A DNA stretch of 64,000 bases from Roseburia lenta (lineage in GTDB: Bacteria; Bacillota; Clostridia; Lachnospirales; Lachnospiraceae). Location of the stretch: positions 68,822-132,821 of the forward strand of contig NZ_JACOPG010000005.1 of assembly GCF_014287435.1 (NCBI RefSeq), in the 5' to 3' direction. Positions 19,022 through 27,770 of this stretch are shown one piece after another. Under the pieces are notes generated by a model. The model had not been told where the DNA came from. It ran no database searches and saw only the letters and a program-made list of their open reading frames with translations. The number at the start of each line of letters is the position of its first letter. Within the stretch, counting starts at the first letter, position 1. The position numbers and the translations under genes were made by a program.

Positions 19022-19101
19022 TGCACAATTACAGTGGCGATGACTACTGTGGTTAGCAATAAATATTTATATGTAATGTATTTAAAAAGGAGGAAAACGA
19101 A

Positions 19102-20496
19102 ATGAAAAAGAGAAAAGTGTTAGCGATGTTGTTGGCATTTGCCATGACGTTTTCGTTGGCAGCCTGTGGAAGTTCTGGGGGGAACGACGATCAGGCAAAC
19201 AGTGATGCAGACACGGAGAGTGGTTCCGATGAGGATGCCATTCCGGATAATGAGATCACAGGTGATCCGAGTGCAAAAGATGCTTTTGTTGTCTGGGCGT
19301 GGAACACAGATTTTACGACCTTGCAGGACCTATTAGTAGAAAAATACCCGGATCTCAAGGATAGACTGGTATTTGTAAACTGCGGTGGTTCCAGTTACTA
19401 TCAGGACAAGATCGATGCTTTGTTAGACGATCCGAGCAACGAACTTTATCCTGACATGATGCTTTTGGAAGTTGGTTATGTGCAGAAATATGTGCAGTCT
19501 GATTATCTGATGAGCCTTAAGGATCTCGGCATCACAGATGCTGATACAGCAGACCAGTTCTCTTACAATATCGAACTTGGTTCTGACAAGGATGGCGTTC
19601 AGAAGGCTTCTTTCTGGCAGGCAACACCCGGATGTATCCAGATCCGTGCTGATCTTGCAGAAAAGTACTTGGGCACGACCGATCAGGCAGAACTTGAGAA
19701 GACCTTCTCTAGTTGGGATTCTATCTTAGAAGCAGCAAGAAAAGTCAATGATGCTTCCGGCGGAAAAGTAAAACTCTTCTCCGGCTATGATGATCTGAAG
19801 TACATCTTCTTAAATGGTGCCCGTACCGTTGGCTGGTATGATGACAATGATGTGATCCAGATGGATCCTGCCATGGAAGAATACATGGAATACTCAAAGA
19901 CCTTATATGATGAAGATCTTACCTTTAATACTACTATGTGGGGGACAGACTGGGCAGCATTAAAAGATGGCGATGGCGAGAAGTCAGAAGCATGTATCGC
20001 ATTTGCAGGATGCCCATGGTACACCTATTGGAGCCTGACTGATACATGGGATAAGAACACCATCCTTGTAGACGCACCGGTTCAGTTCTATTGGGGCGGT
20101 ACCGGACTTGCAGCAACCGCAAAATGTGCTGATACAGACGTTGCAGCAGAGATCATCAAGTCCTGCACTTGTGACAAGGACTTCATGACAAGCATTTATA
20201 AAGCAAATGGTGACTTTGTAAACAACCAGAAGGCTATCTCTGATATCGTAGCAAACAATTTAAAGGGTGCTTCTACCTTTAGCCTTTACGGCGACCAGAA
20301 CATTCCGGAATTCTTCTCGACAAGAGGACAGAATGTAGATGTATCTTTGGTTACAGCAGAAGATATGACGATCAATGAGACCCTGTTCCCGGCAGCAGTT
20401 ACCGCATATGCGACCGGCGAATCTGATAAGGACACTGCCATCAAGGACTTCAAGGCAGCCGTACATGACACATATTCTTATTTGAAAGTAGAGTAG
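19102..20496 (+). CDS. ABC transporter sugar-binding lipoprotein
   Basis: 464 aa extracellular solute-binding protein of family 1. A lipoprotein signal peptide ends at the lipobox L-A-A-C with Cys22; a low-complexity Asp/Ser linker follows. Aromatic-rich sections fit a sugar-binding cleft. A strong AAAGGAGG precedes the start. It is first in an operon with two permeases; the neighbouring GH94 enzyme suggests cellobiose or cellodextrins as the ligand. Confidence 0.9.
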   Translation: MKKRKVLAMLLAFAMTFSLAACGSSGGNDDQANSDADTESGSDEDAIPDNEITGDPSAKDAFVVWAWNTDFTTLQDLLVEKYPDLKDRLVFVNCGGSSYYQDKIDALLDDPSNELYPDMMLLEVGYVQKYVQSDYLMSLKDLGITDADTADQFSYNIELGSDKDGVQKASFWQATPGCIQIRADLAEKYLGTTDQAELEKTFSSWDSILEAARKVNDASGGKVKLFSGYDDLKYIFLNGARTVGWYDDNDVIQMDPAMEEYMEYSKTLYDEDLTFNTTMWGTDWAALKDGDGEKSEACIAFAGCPWYTYWSLTDTWDKNTILVDAPVQFYWGGTGLAATAKCADTDVAAEIIKSCTCDKDFMTSIYKANGDFVNNQKAISDIVANNLKGASTFSLYGDQNIPEFFSTRGQNVDVSLVTAEDMTINETLFPAAVTAYATGESDKDTAIKDFKAAVHDTYSYLKVE

Positions 20497-20506
20497 TAAA
20501 AATCCT

Positions 20507-20537
20507 TTGCCCGGAGCAGGACTTGGGCTCCGGGCAA
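20507..20537 (+). terminator. Intercistronic hairpin after the binding-protein gene
   Basis: An 11-bp perfect stem (20507-20517 with 20527-20537, TTGCCCGGAGC arms), 9-base loop, then TCATTTT. The weak T-run suggests a partial terminator or 3' stabilizer, which would give more binding protein than permease. Confidence 0.6.
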
Positions 20538-20562
20538 TCATTTTAAATGAGGTGAAAACCAT

Positions 20563-21555
20563 ATGAAAGCAGGAAAAAAAGAAACAAAACCAAAGACGGT
20601 CAGTTATGGGAAGTATGGTTATCTCTTTATTGCACCGTTCTTTATCGTATATCTGGTTTTCTCCCTGTGGCCGCTGATCAATACCTTCTATTACAGCATG
20701 TTTGAGTACACCACCAGAAATCTGCGGACAACGATCACTTTTACAGGACTTCAGAATTATCTGAACGTGCTGGGTATTGCAGATGGTGAACAGGGATATT
20801 TCCTAAAATACCTGGGCAATACGCTTCGTCTGTGGTTGTTAAACTTTGTACCCCAGATCTTACTGAGCCTTTTGGCAGCCGCATGGCTGACCAATAATCG
20901 TGCAAAATTAAAGGCAAGAGGCTTTTACAAGGTTGTTCTTTACATGCCGAATATTATTACAGCGGCATCTATTTCCCTTCTCTTTTGTGCCCTCTTAAGC
21001 AAGTATGGTCCGATCATGTCGACACTGCGCAGTCTGGGTTGGATCTCACAAAATGCGGATATTATGATGAGCAAGTGGGGAACCGGCATATCCATTTCCA
21101 TGATCCAGGTCTGGATGTGGTATGGCAATACTATGTTACTTCTGATTGCAGGTATCATAGGTATCAGTCCTGATATTTACGAAGCCGCCGAGTTGGATGG
21201 GGCGACAGGCAGACAGCAGTTCTTTTCGATTACCCTTCCGCTGTTAAAGCCGGTCATGTTGTATGTACTTGTGACATCAGCCATCGGTGGACTTCAGTTA
21301 TTCGATATTCCGGCACTCTTTAATGTAGGGCAGGGCACAGGCTATGTGGGAGGACCAAACGATACTTCAACAACTGTGACCATGTACATTATGAGACTGC
21401 ACAATACAGATACCGGAAGGGCGGCGGCAGTATCCGTACTTCTCTTTATCTGTACCCTGATCATTAGTTTGATCTTCTTCCGCGTCATGCAGACATCCGA
21501 TGCATATGGCGGAGGCGGAAAAAAGAAGAAAGGGGGCAAGCGTCATGGAAAGTAA
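20563..21555 (+). CDS. Sugar ABC transporter permease (MalF type)
   Basis: 330 aa inner-membrane protein with about six hydrophobic spans. The EAA loop that contacts the ATPase is visible (E-A-A-E-L-D-G-A ... P-L-L). The C-terminus is a Gly/Lys-rich cytoplasmic tail. It overlaps the next permease gene by 11 bp. No ATPase gene is present in the locus; many Firmicutes use a shared MsmX/UgpC-type ATPase encoded elsewhere. Confidence 0.92.
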   Translation: MKAGKKETKPKTVSYGKYGYLFIAPFFIVYLVFSLWPLINTFYYSMFEYTTRNLRTTITFTGLQNYLNVLGIADGEQGYFLKYLGNTLRLWLLNFVPQILLSLLAAAWLTNNRAKLKARGFYKVVLYMPNIITAASISLLFCALLSKYGPIMSTLRSLGWISQNADIMMSKWGTGISISMIQVWMWYGNTMLLLIAGIIGISPDIYEAAELDGATGRQQFFSITLPLLKPVMLYVLVTSAIGGLQLFDIPALFNVGQGTGYVGGPNDTSTTVTMYIMRLHNTDTGRAAAVSVLLFICTLIISLIFFRVMQTSDAYGGGGKKKKGGKRHGK

Positions 21556-22417
21556 TCAGCCATTGCAAAATAAGACAAAAGCCGTACGCAGGCAGAAGAT
21601 CTTTCGGAACATCATTATGATCCTGCTTTGTCTGATCAGTTTGATCCCATTTTATCTGATGTTCGTCAATGCAACACGCACGTCGACCCAGGTACAGAGC
21701 GGTATATCACTTCTCTTTGGATCAAATTTAAAAAACAATATCGCAAATTTCGACAAATCCCAACAGGGTCTTGGTGTTACAGTCTTACAAAGCATGTTCA
21801 ATTCCTTTAAGGTGGCTGTTCCATTTACCGTATTGTCCGTATATTTTTCTTCTATGACAGCATACGGCATCCACAACTACTCCTTTAAAGGTCGCAAAGC
21901 AGCATGGGCATTTATCATGGGTGTCATGATGGTGCCGACGCAGGTTTTTGCCATTGGTTTCTACCAGTTCATGATGAAACTGAATCTGCTGGATACATAT
22001 TGGCCGCTGATCATCCCGGGTATTACTACTCCGGCGGTCGTATTCTTTATGAAACAGTACATGGAGGGAGCGCTTTCCCCGGAACTGGTAGAGGCGGCCC
22101 GCATCGACGGTTGCGGTGAGATCCGTATCTTTAACACGATCGTCGTACCTTTGATGAAACCGGCGATCGCAACACAAGCGATCTTCCAGTTTGTGGCTAG
22201 TTGGAACAATCTGTTCATGCCGACACTGATCATCAGCAGTTCTGAGAAAAAGACACTGACCATGTTTGTGCAGATGCTGACAAGCGAATCCTTCCGTACC
22301 GACTATGGTGTTGTATTCTTGGGACTCTCCATTACAATCTTGCCAATGCTTGTGATGTACTTCCTCTTATCCAGATTTATCGTGGAGGGCGTATCACTCG
22401 GTGGCGTAAAGGGGTAA
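21545..22417 (+). CDS. Sugar ABC transporter permease (MalG type)
   Basis: 290 aa, about six membrane spans, EAA motif E-A-A-R-I-D-G-C ... V-P-L-M-K-P. The frame is open from 21500, but GAAAGGGGG before ATG 21545 decides the start; this gives an 11-bp overlap with the first permease. Partner of the upstream MalF-type subunit in one transporter. Confidence 0.92.
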   Translation: MESNQPLQNKTKAVRRQKIFRNIIMILLCLISLIPFYLMFVNATRTSTQVQSGISLLFGSNLKNNIANFDKSQQGLGVTVLQSMFNSFKVAVPFTVLSVYFSSMTAYGIHNYSFKGRKAAWAFIMGVMMVPTQVFAIGFYQFMMKLNLLDTYWPLIIPGITTPAVVFFMKQYMEGALSPELVEAARIDGCGEIRIFNTIVVPLMKPAIATQAIFQFVASWNNLFMPTLIISSSEKKTLTMFVQMLTSESFRTDYGVVFLGLSITILPMLVMYFLLSRFIVEGVSLGGVKG

Positions 22418-22422
22418 AAGAA

Positions 22423-23067
22423 ATGTTGAATTTTACATCTGAGAACAAAGTTATATGGATCTTGGGAAAGATTGGGCAGTTTGTACTGCTCAATTTTCTC
22501 GTGCTTTTGGGCTGTATCCCGATCGTGACGATCGGGGCATCGCTCAGCGCCGGGGCACGTTGTATGAAAAAAATGAAAGAGCCGGAGGGCGGTATTTTGA
22601 CGTTAGAGTTTTTCCATGCCTTTGCCGCTGACGTTAAGCAGGCGACCGGTGCGTGGCTGGTCCTTGCTAGCGTCATGGTCTTGGGCGCTGGGGATATATA
22701 TTATGCCATCAGGATCGCAGAGCCTGTCAATATGTTCTTTTTATTCTTTGGCGGCGTGCTTTTCTTTGTGGCAGTCAGTATGCTCTTTTGGATTTTCCCA
22801 CTGGTAGCAAACTATGACAACCGGGTCAAAGGGCATCTGACCAATGCTTTTTTGTTTGCTTTTGGCAAACTGCCGGCGACCCTTTTGCTCTGGGGTATCT
22901 GGGGCAGCCCTGTCATTTTATGTTATTTTAGACCGGTCTTTACCAGCCTGGTCGGCTATATCATTGTTTTCTTTGGCGTGGCACTGCAGCTTTGGCTCTC
23001 TCATCTAATTTGGGATCATACACTTTGCCGGGAAGAGACTCTGGAAGTTCACAGCGTTGGCAGATAA
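22423..23067 (+). CDS. DUF624 (YesL-like) membrane protein
   Basis: 214 aa with about five hydrophobic spans. It resembles YesL-type DUF624 proteins, which are common at the end of carbohydrate ABC transporter operons in Firmicutes; their role is not known. It starts 5 bp after the MalG-type permease and is surely cotranscribed. Confidence 0.8.
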   Translation: MLNFTSENKVIWILGKIGQFVLLNFLVLLGCIPIVTIGASLSAGARCMKKMKEPEGGILTLEFFHAFAADVKQATGAWLVLASVMVLGAGDIYYAIRIAEPVNMFFLFFGGVLFFVAVSMLFWIFPLVANYDNRVKGHLTNAFLFAFGKLPATLLLWGIWGSPVILCYFRPVFTSLVGYIIVFFGVALQLWLSHLIWDHTLCREETLEVHSVGR

Positions 23068-23132
23068 GGTGTGATGTCGTAACCGGAAGCAAAGTCAATA
23101 AATTTGGAAGTACGAAGGGGCGTGAAAGAGAA

Positions 23133-23279
23133 GACGGTATCCTGCATGCAGGTCCGATCATCCGTCCGCTGGGTGATGAAAAATACGAAATGGTATCGGT
23201 TGGACCGACCACCTCTATGCGTATGGAGAAATTCGAGTACGAATTTGTCAAAGAGACAGGCGTGCGCGTTGTTGTCGGT
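23133..23279 (+). pseudogene. Fragment of a fumarase/tartrate dehydratase beta subunit
   Basis: About 49 codons read as [12 protein letters not shown] ... [13 protein letters not shown], the hallmark V-G-P-T-T-S-x-R-M region of class I fumarase beta subunits. The real subunit is about 170-190 aa; here both ends are gone and no start or full frame exists (the frame runs back into the DUF624 gene). The intrinsic terminator at 23290-23321 was probably that gene's original end. I take it as a deletion remnant. Confidence 0.75.
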
Positions 23280-23289
23280 ATCAGGAAAG

Positions 23290-23321
23290 ACTCTTGTGCA
23301 GGTGTGCACAGGAGTTTTTCT
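23290..23321 (+). terminator. Intrinsic terminator after the fumarase fragment
   Basis: An 11-bp stem (23290-23300 with 23305-23315, one G-T pair), 4-base loop, then TTTTTCTGTTTT. It probably now ends the sugar-transport operon. Confidence 0.75.
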
Positions 23322-23376
23322 GTTTTACAAATCTCATCTTTTCGTTTATCTTAGAGGAAGAAAAAACAGAACCAAG

Positions 23377-23407
23377 GGGACACTCCTTGTGGCAAAAGGA
23401 ACGTCCC
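23377..23407 (+). repeat. 31-bp hairpin repeat, copy 4
   Basis: GGGACACTCC, then TTGTGGCAAAA, then GGAACGTCCC; nearly identical to copy 1. It lies immediately before the ribosome site of the methyltransferase gene at 23426. Confidence 0.85.
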
Positions 23408-23425
23408 TTATGGCAAGGAGAGCGT

Positions 23426-24259
23426 ATGATCGAGATCACAGACCTGCATATTCCACAACTGGATATGTATATAGATAAGAAGGAAGCACAATTATTACAT
23501 TATTTTGAGCCGGAGCCGGGTCTTTTTATCGCGGAGAGCCCCAATGTGATCCTGCGTGCTTTAGAGGCCGGCTATGAGCCGATTTCTATTTTGATGGAAA
23601 AAAGACAGGTGGAGAAAAAAGCAGGGGAAGTCCTGAAAAAAGTGGGCGATATCCCGATCTATGTGGCAGACCTTTCTGTGCTGACACAGATCACCGGTTT
23701 TCAGTTGGCACGGGGTATGCTGTGTGCCATGCGGCGCAAGCCCATGCCGACGGTGGAGAGCATCTGTCAGGGGAAAAGACGTATCGCCATTTTAGAAGAA
23801 GTAGTCAATCCGACCAATGTCGGCGCCATCTTCCGGTCGGCGGCAGCCCTTGGCATGGATGGCATTCTTTTGACCCATGGCTGTGCAGATCCTTTGTATC
23901 GCAGAGCCTGCCGGGTCAGCATGGGAACGGTCTTTCAGATTCCTTGGACCTATCTTTCCAAAGAGGCGTGGTATGAAGAGACGGGGCATCTGTTGCAGCA
24001 GATGGGTTATAAGACAGTCGCCATGGCATTAAAAGAGGATTCTTATGCCGTGGATGATCCAAAACTGCTTGCGGAAGAACGTCTGGCAGTGGTGCTGGGA
24101 ACGGAAGGCGATGGGCTGGCAAAGGAAACGATCGCTGATTGTGACTACACGGTCTGTATTCCCATGATGCATGGCGTGGACTCCTTAAACGTGGCGGCAG
24201 CCAGTGCAGTGGCTTTCTGGGAACTGGGAAAAACCGGTGCGGATCAAAAAAATGTATAA
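23426..24259 (+). CDS. TrmH/SpoU-family RNA 2'-O-methyltransferase
   Basis: 277 aa. The three SPOUT motifs are present: N-P-T-N-V-G-A-I-F-R-S-A-A (motif 1), V-L-G-T-E-G-D-G-L (motif 2) and I-P-M-M-H-G-V-D-S-L-N-V-A-A-A (motif 3), with an N-terminal substrate-binding part. The exact target (rRNA or tRNA ribose) cannot be told from sequence alone. The frame is open from 23294, but AAGGAG at 23415-23420 places the start at 23426. Confidence 0.88.
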   Translation: MIEITDLHIPQLDMYIDKKEAQLLHYFEPEPGLFIAESPNVILRALEAGYEPISILMEKRQVEKKAGEVLKKVGDIPIYVADLSVLTQITGFQLARGMLCAMRRKPMPTVESICQGKRRIAILEEVVNPTNVGAIFRSAAALGMDGILLTHGCADPLYRRACRVSMGTVFQIPWTYLSKEAWYEETGHLLQQMGYKTVAMALKEDSYAVDDPKLLAEERLAVVLGTEGDGLAKETIADCDYTVCIPMMHGVDSLNVAAASAVAFWELGKTGADQKNV

Positions 24260-24276
24260 ATTTCGACAAAAAGTGG

Positions 24277-24305
24277 TGGAAAAATGACGCAGATTTTCGT
24301 ACAAT
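24277..24305 (+). promoter_or_regulatory. Possible promoter of the chemoreceptor gene
   Basis: TGGAAA (24277-24282), 17-bp spacer, TACAAT (24300-24305), 55 bp before the start codon. I see no sigma-28 type motif here. Confidence 0.4.
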
Positions 24306-24359
24306 AGAAATGTATGGAAATTTGGGACATTTTGTATATAGGAAAGGATTTGTTGCTTT

Positions 24360-25850
24360 ATGGGATTTAAATATGCAGATCAAGAAGAACAGTTAAAGAG
24401 AGCCAATCGCTTTTTGGTATCCGGATATCTTATTTTTTACGCAATCTTAATGATCATTATGTGGGCATGCTATTTCGTAGGCATCCGCTCTAAGGGGCTG
24501 ACCATGATGGTTTCCGGTATTGTTTTGGTATCCTGTATTGCCATCTTTTTACTGTCCAGAAAGTTTTTGACATCCCAGAAATTAAAAATGATGGCATTGC
24601 CATTTTTGCTTGTTGTCTGCTATGTGACAGGATTTGCCTTTACACAGGGATTTATCCAGTTGCTTGGAATCTTCCCTTTGGTAGGATGCGTGCTTTTCTT
24701 TGACAAGAAGTTTTCACTCATCAGTGGGATTGCTTATGCAGTCATGGAAGTGCTCGTGACTACGGCCAAGATCGTACAGCATATCAATCTTGAGGGGGAT
24801 TCTGCCTTAAATCAGATCTTTGTTCTGGTGATCTGTCTGGTACTTTTGGTATTGCTTTATTGCGTTACCAGCATTGCGGAGCAGTTTAATAAAGATACTT
24901 TAGGCGAAGTACATGAAAAGAATGCCAAGATGCAGACCATGCTTGACGATGTGATTGGCGTGGCTACTGAGGTGCGCAAGGGTACGGAAAGTGCCATGGA
25001 TATCGTCAATGACCTCAATGGTTCTTCCGAGGTCGTAAACGGTGCAATGAAGAATATTTCGGAAAGTACCTTGTCGACCGCAGAAAATATCCAGACACAG
25101 ACGACCATGACTGCCAATATCCAGCAGTCGATAGAAGATACTTTGACAAGTTCTGAGACTATGGTAGAGATCGCCAAACAGTCCGGTCAGATCAACCGGC
25201 AGTCTATGGATGTGATGAATCGCTTGAAGGAGCAGTCTCAGGTAATCTCCAATACAAATCAGGATGTGGCAAAGGCAATGGAAGCCTTGCAGGCCAAGAC
25301 GGAAGAAGTACGAAACATCGCGGATACTATTCTTGGAATTTCCTCCCAGACCAATCTTTTGGCATTGAATGCCTCTATTGAGAGTGCCAGAGCCGGTGAG
25401 GCTGGCAGGGGATTTGCTGTGGTTGCGGATGAGATCCGCCAGTTGGCAGAGCGTACCAAGCAGGAGACAGAAGAGATCAGCAAGATCTCTGATGATCTGA
25501 CAGAGAATGCGACCAGGGCAGCCAATGCGGTTTCCCAGTCTGTTAGCGCAACGGATGCACAGGACGTCATGATCACAGAAGCATCCGAGAGTTTTGAGGC
25601 GATGAATGATAATGTGACAGAATTGATTACCCATATCGAAAATATCGATGATCGTCTGAGCAGACTTTCCGAAGCCAACAATCAGATCGTAGATAACATT
25701 ACCAACCTATCAGCAACGACCGAGGAAGTGACCGCATCTTCCAACCAGGCAGCTGAACTTTCCAATGCCAATATGGAAAATGCGGAGAGCGCGAAGAATC
25801 AACTGACAGGTGTATTGGATGTGTCACATCAGTTGGATAAATATTTGTAA
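24360..25850 (+). CDS. Methyl-accepting chemotaxis protein, multi-span type
   Basis: 496 aa. About six hydrophobic spans in residues 15-175, with almost no extracellular domain, are followed by a long coiled-coil signalling domain. The hairpin tip that binds CheA/CheW is E-V-R-N-I-A ... [14 protein letters not shown]. It reads S-I-E-S-A-R where most receptors have S-I-E-A-A-R. No HAMP domain is obvious. The signal sensed may be in the membrane or cytoplasm. Monocistronic. Confidence 0.9.
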   Translation: MGFKYADQEEQLKRANRFLVSGYLIFYAILMIIMWACYFVGIRSKGLTMMVSGIVLVSCIAIFLLSRKFLTSQKLKMMALPFLLVVCYVTGFAFTQGFIQLLGIFPLVGCVLFFDKKFSLISGIAYAVMEVLVTTAKIVQHINLEGDSALNQIFVLVICLVLLVLLYCVTSIAEQFNKDTLGEVHEKNAKMQTMLDDVIGVATEVRKGTESAMDIVNDLNGSSEVVNGAMKNISESTLSTAENIQTQTTMTANIQQSIEDTLTSSETMVEIAKQSGQINRQSMDVMNRLKEQSQVISNTNQDVAKAMEALQAKTEEVRNIADTILGISSQTNLLALNASIESARAGEAGRGFAVVADEIRQLAERTKQETEEISKISDDLTENATRAANAVSQSVSATDAQDVMITEASESFEAMNDNVTELITHIENIDDRLSRLSEANNQIVDNITNLSATTEEVTASSNQAAELSNANMENAESAKNQLTGVLDVSHQLDKYL

Positions 25851-25896
25851 AAGAGGCAACAACAGGCTAATAGATTAGGAATGTGAAAGAAGATTT

Positions 25897-25922
25897 GGAC
25901 CGGCGAGAGTTGGTCCTTTTTT
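25897..25922 (+). terminator. Terminator of the chemoreceptor gene
   Basis: GGACC (25897-25901) and GGTCC (25912-25916) around a 10-base loop, then TTTTTT. The 387-bp gap to ychF (25851-26237) holds this terminator, the hairpin at 25945-25974, an AT-rich stretch with a 28-codon frame without ribosome site (26005-26088), and the ychF leader. Confidence 0.6.
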
Positions 25923-25944
25923 CAATTGCGTCATTATGAATTTT

Positions 25945-25974
25945 ATTTCGTCATTTTTGGTAAAATGACGAAAT
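25945..25974. repeat. Perfect 13-bp hairpin before ychF
   Basis: ATTTCGTCATTTT (25945-25957) and its exact reverse complement (25962-25974), loop TGGT. No T-run follows on the plus strand. A related TTGCGTCATT lies just upstream (25925-25934). Its purpose is not clear. Confidence 0.6.
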
Positions 25975-26237
25975 TGGACTTGGAAATCTAACCGCCTACC
26001 GTGTATGGTAGAGATGTTTACTGATCTGACAGTATGGATGGGAATCAAGAAATTTATCGACCAGATAAATGCTAATGCAGTAGCGTAAATGATATCCTCC
26101 CCCCAAAAAAAAGAAAGAAATGTACATTCCTCCCTAAATGTGATAGACTAGATATTGCTGTATCAGGGCTTTTAAGAAGCATGACAACGGAAAAGATTTT
26201 AATAAAATCAATACTTTTCAAAGGAGAAATATAAATT

Positions 26238-27335
26238 ATGAAACTAGGAATCGTCGGACTGCCGAACGTAGGCAAGTCTACTTTATTTAATTCGCTGACC
26301 AAGGCAGGCGCACTTGCAGCCAACTACCCATTCGCAACGATTGACCCAAATGTGGGCGTGGTCAGTGTGCCGGATGAGAGACTGAAAAAACTGGCAGATC
26401 TTTACCAATCAAAAAAGGTGACACCGGCTGTTATTGAATTTGTCGATATTGCGGGTCTTGTAAAGGGAGCCAGCAAGGGAGAGGGACTTGGCAACCAGTT
26501 CCTTGCCAACATCCGTGAATGTGATGCGATCGTACATGTAGTACGTTGCTTTGAAGATACCAATATCGTGCATGTGGATGGAAGCATTGATCCGCTCCGT
26601 GATATTGAGACCATCAATCTGGAACTTCTTTTCTCCGATTTGGAGATTTTGGAGAGAAGATATGCAAAGACTTCCAAGGCTGCCCGTATGGACAAGTCTT
26701 TACAAAAGGAAGCCGCTATGCAGGAACGTCTGAAAGAGCATATGGAAGCAGGTAATTCTGCTCGCACTTTTGAACTTCTGGATGAGGATGAGGAAGCCTA
26801 CTTCAAGGAGTATGGACTTCTTACTGCAAAGCCGGTCATCTATGCTGCCAATGTATCCGAGGATGAGGTGGCAAATGACGGCGCAGACAACGCAGGTGTT
26901 GCAGCCGTTCGTGAGTTCGCGGCAAAAGAAGGAAGTGAAGTCTTTGTGATCTGTGCGGAGATCGAGCAGGAGATCGCAGAACTGGATGATGACGAAAAAG
27001 CGATGTTCTTAGAGGAACTCGGCATGAAGGAATCCGGTCTGGATAAACTGATCAAGGCTAGTTATTCTTTATTGGGCTTGATCTCTTATCTGACTTCCGG
27101 CGAGGATGAGACACGTGCATGGACCATCACCAAGGGAACCAAGGCTCCGCAGGCAGCAGGAAAGATCCATACCGACTTTGAGCGTGGCTTTATCAAGGCT
27201 GAGGTCGTAAACTTCCAGGATCTTTTAGATTGCGGCAGCACTGCAGCAGCCAAGGAAAAAGGTCTGGTGCGTGTAGAGGGCAAGGAATATGTCGTACAGG
27301 ATGGCGATGTGATCCTTTTCCGTTTCAATGTATAA
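26238..27335 (+). CDS. ychF: Redox-regulated ATPase (Obg-like, YchF/OLA1)
   Basis: 365 aa. P-loop G-L-P-N-V-G-K-S-T at residues 8-16, switch segment T-I-D-P-N-V-G-V-V, and an N-V-S-E motif in place of the usual NKxD, which explains the ATP preference of the family. A coiled-coil insert and a C-terminal TGS domain follow. Known members bind ribosomes and affect stress responses. Length is standard; the start has AAAGGAG. Confidence 0.96.
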   Translation: MKLGIVGLPNVGKSTLFNSLTKAGALAANYPFATIDPNVGVVSVPDERLKKLADLYQSKKVTPAVIEFVDIAGLVKGASKGEGLGNQFLANIRECDAIVHVVRCFEDTNIVHVDGSIDPLRDIETINLELLFSDLEILERRYAKTSKAARMDKSLQKEAAMQERLKEHMEAGNSARTFELLDEDEEAYFKEYGLLTAKPVIYAANVSEDEVANDGADNAGVAAVREFAAKEGSEVFVICAEIEQEIAELDDDEKAMFLEELGMKESGLDKLIKASYSLLGLISYLTSGEDETRAWTITKGTKAPQAAGKIHTDFERGFIKAEVVNFQDLLDCGSTAAAKEKGLVRVEGKEYVVQDGDVILFRFNV

Positions 27336-27354
27336 TTTCAAAGTGTGACTTATC

Positions 27355-27390
27355 AAGGCTTTCTACATATACTGTAGAAAGCCTTATTTT
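27355..27390 (+). terminator. Terminator of ychF
   Basis: Perfect 13-bp stem AAGGCTTTCTACA (27355-27367) with its complement (27373-27385), 5-base loop, then ATTTTG. Confidence 0.75.
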
Positions 27391-27403
27391 GTGGTGGACT
27401 GCC

Positions 27404-27658
27404 ATGCTTTTGTGTGAATTACAGACAAAAGATGTGATCAATGTATGCACAGCCAAATGCCTGGGACGTGTGATGGATCTGGAGATCGATGAAAAAAGAG
27501 GCTGTATCTGCACCCTGATCGTACCATCCAAAGGAAAGATCTGCGGCTTCTTTTTACATGAGTGTGAATACTGGATCCCCTGGTGCCAGGTCTGCCGTAT
27601 CGGTTCGGATATGATCCTGGTGGATGTCAATGAAAAGGAAGTCATGCACAAACCATAA
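27404..27658 (+). CDS. PRC-barrel protein of the YlmC/YmxH family
   Basis: 84 aa single PRC-barrel-like protein. It resembles YlmC/YmxH, a small family in spore-forming Firmicutes of unknown biochemical role (YlmC in B. subtilis is linked to sporulation). Visible: D-V-I-N-V ... C-L-G-R-V-M-D-L-E-I-D and a C-terminal I-G-x-D-x-I-L-V strand. Longer frames upstream run back into ychF; the ATG at 27404 gives the usual family length. Confidence 0.75.
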   Translation: MLLCELQTKDVINVCTAKCLGRVMDLEIDEKRGCICTLIVPSKGKICGFFLHECEYWIPWCQVCRIGSDMILVDVNEKEVMHKP

Positions 27659-27684
27659 GACATGTCGAAAATAGTGCGAATTGC

Positions 27685-27714
27685 TTGACAATTCATACAA
27701 AATCCGTGTAATAT
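27685..27714 (+). promoter_or_regulatory. Promoter of nrdR
   Basis: TTGACA (27685-27690), 18-bp spacer, TAATAT (27709-27714). Confidence 0.6.
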
Positions 27715-27715
27715 A

Positions 27716-27731
27716 AATCTATATATTGTGG
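27716..27731. promoter_or_regulatory. Putative NrdR box
   Basis: AATCTATATATTGTGG matches the NrdR-box consensus ACACWATATATWGTGT at 12 of 16 places by my count. It sits directly after the -10 box of nrdR, where binding would block transcription. NrdR boxes usually occur in pairs; I see only one. Confidence 0.5.
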
Positions 27732-27770
27732 TTTAGGCGAAGCGGATTCGCTAAGAAATGGAGGGAAGGC

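Noticed and set aside
22992..23354. 120-codon frame as an intact gene
   Set aside because: It starts inside the DUF624 gene and has no ribosome site; only its middle part resembles fumarase beta, so I list that part as a pseudogene.
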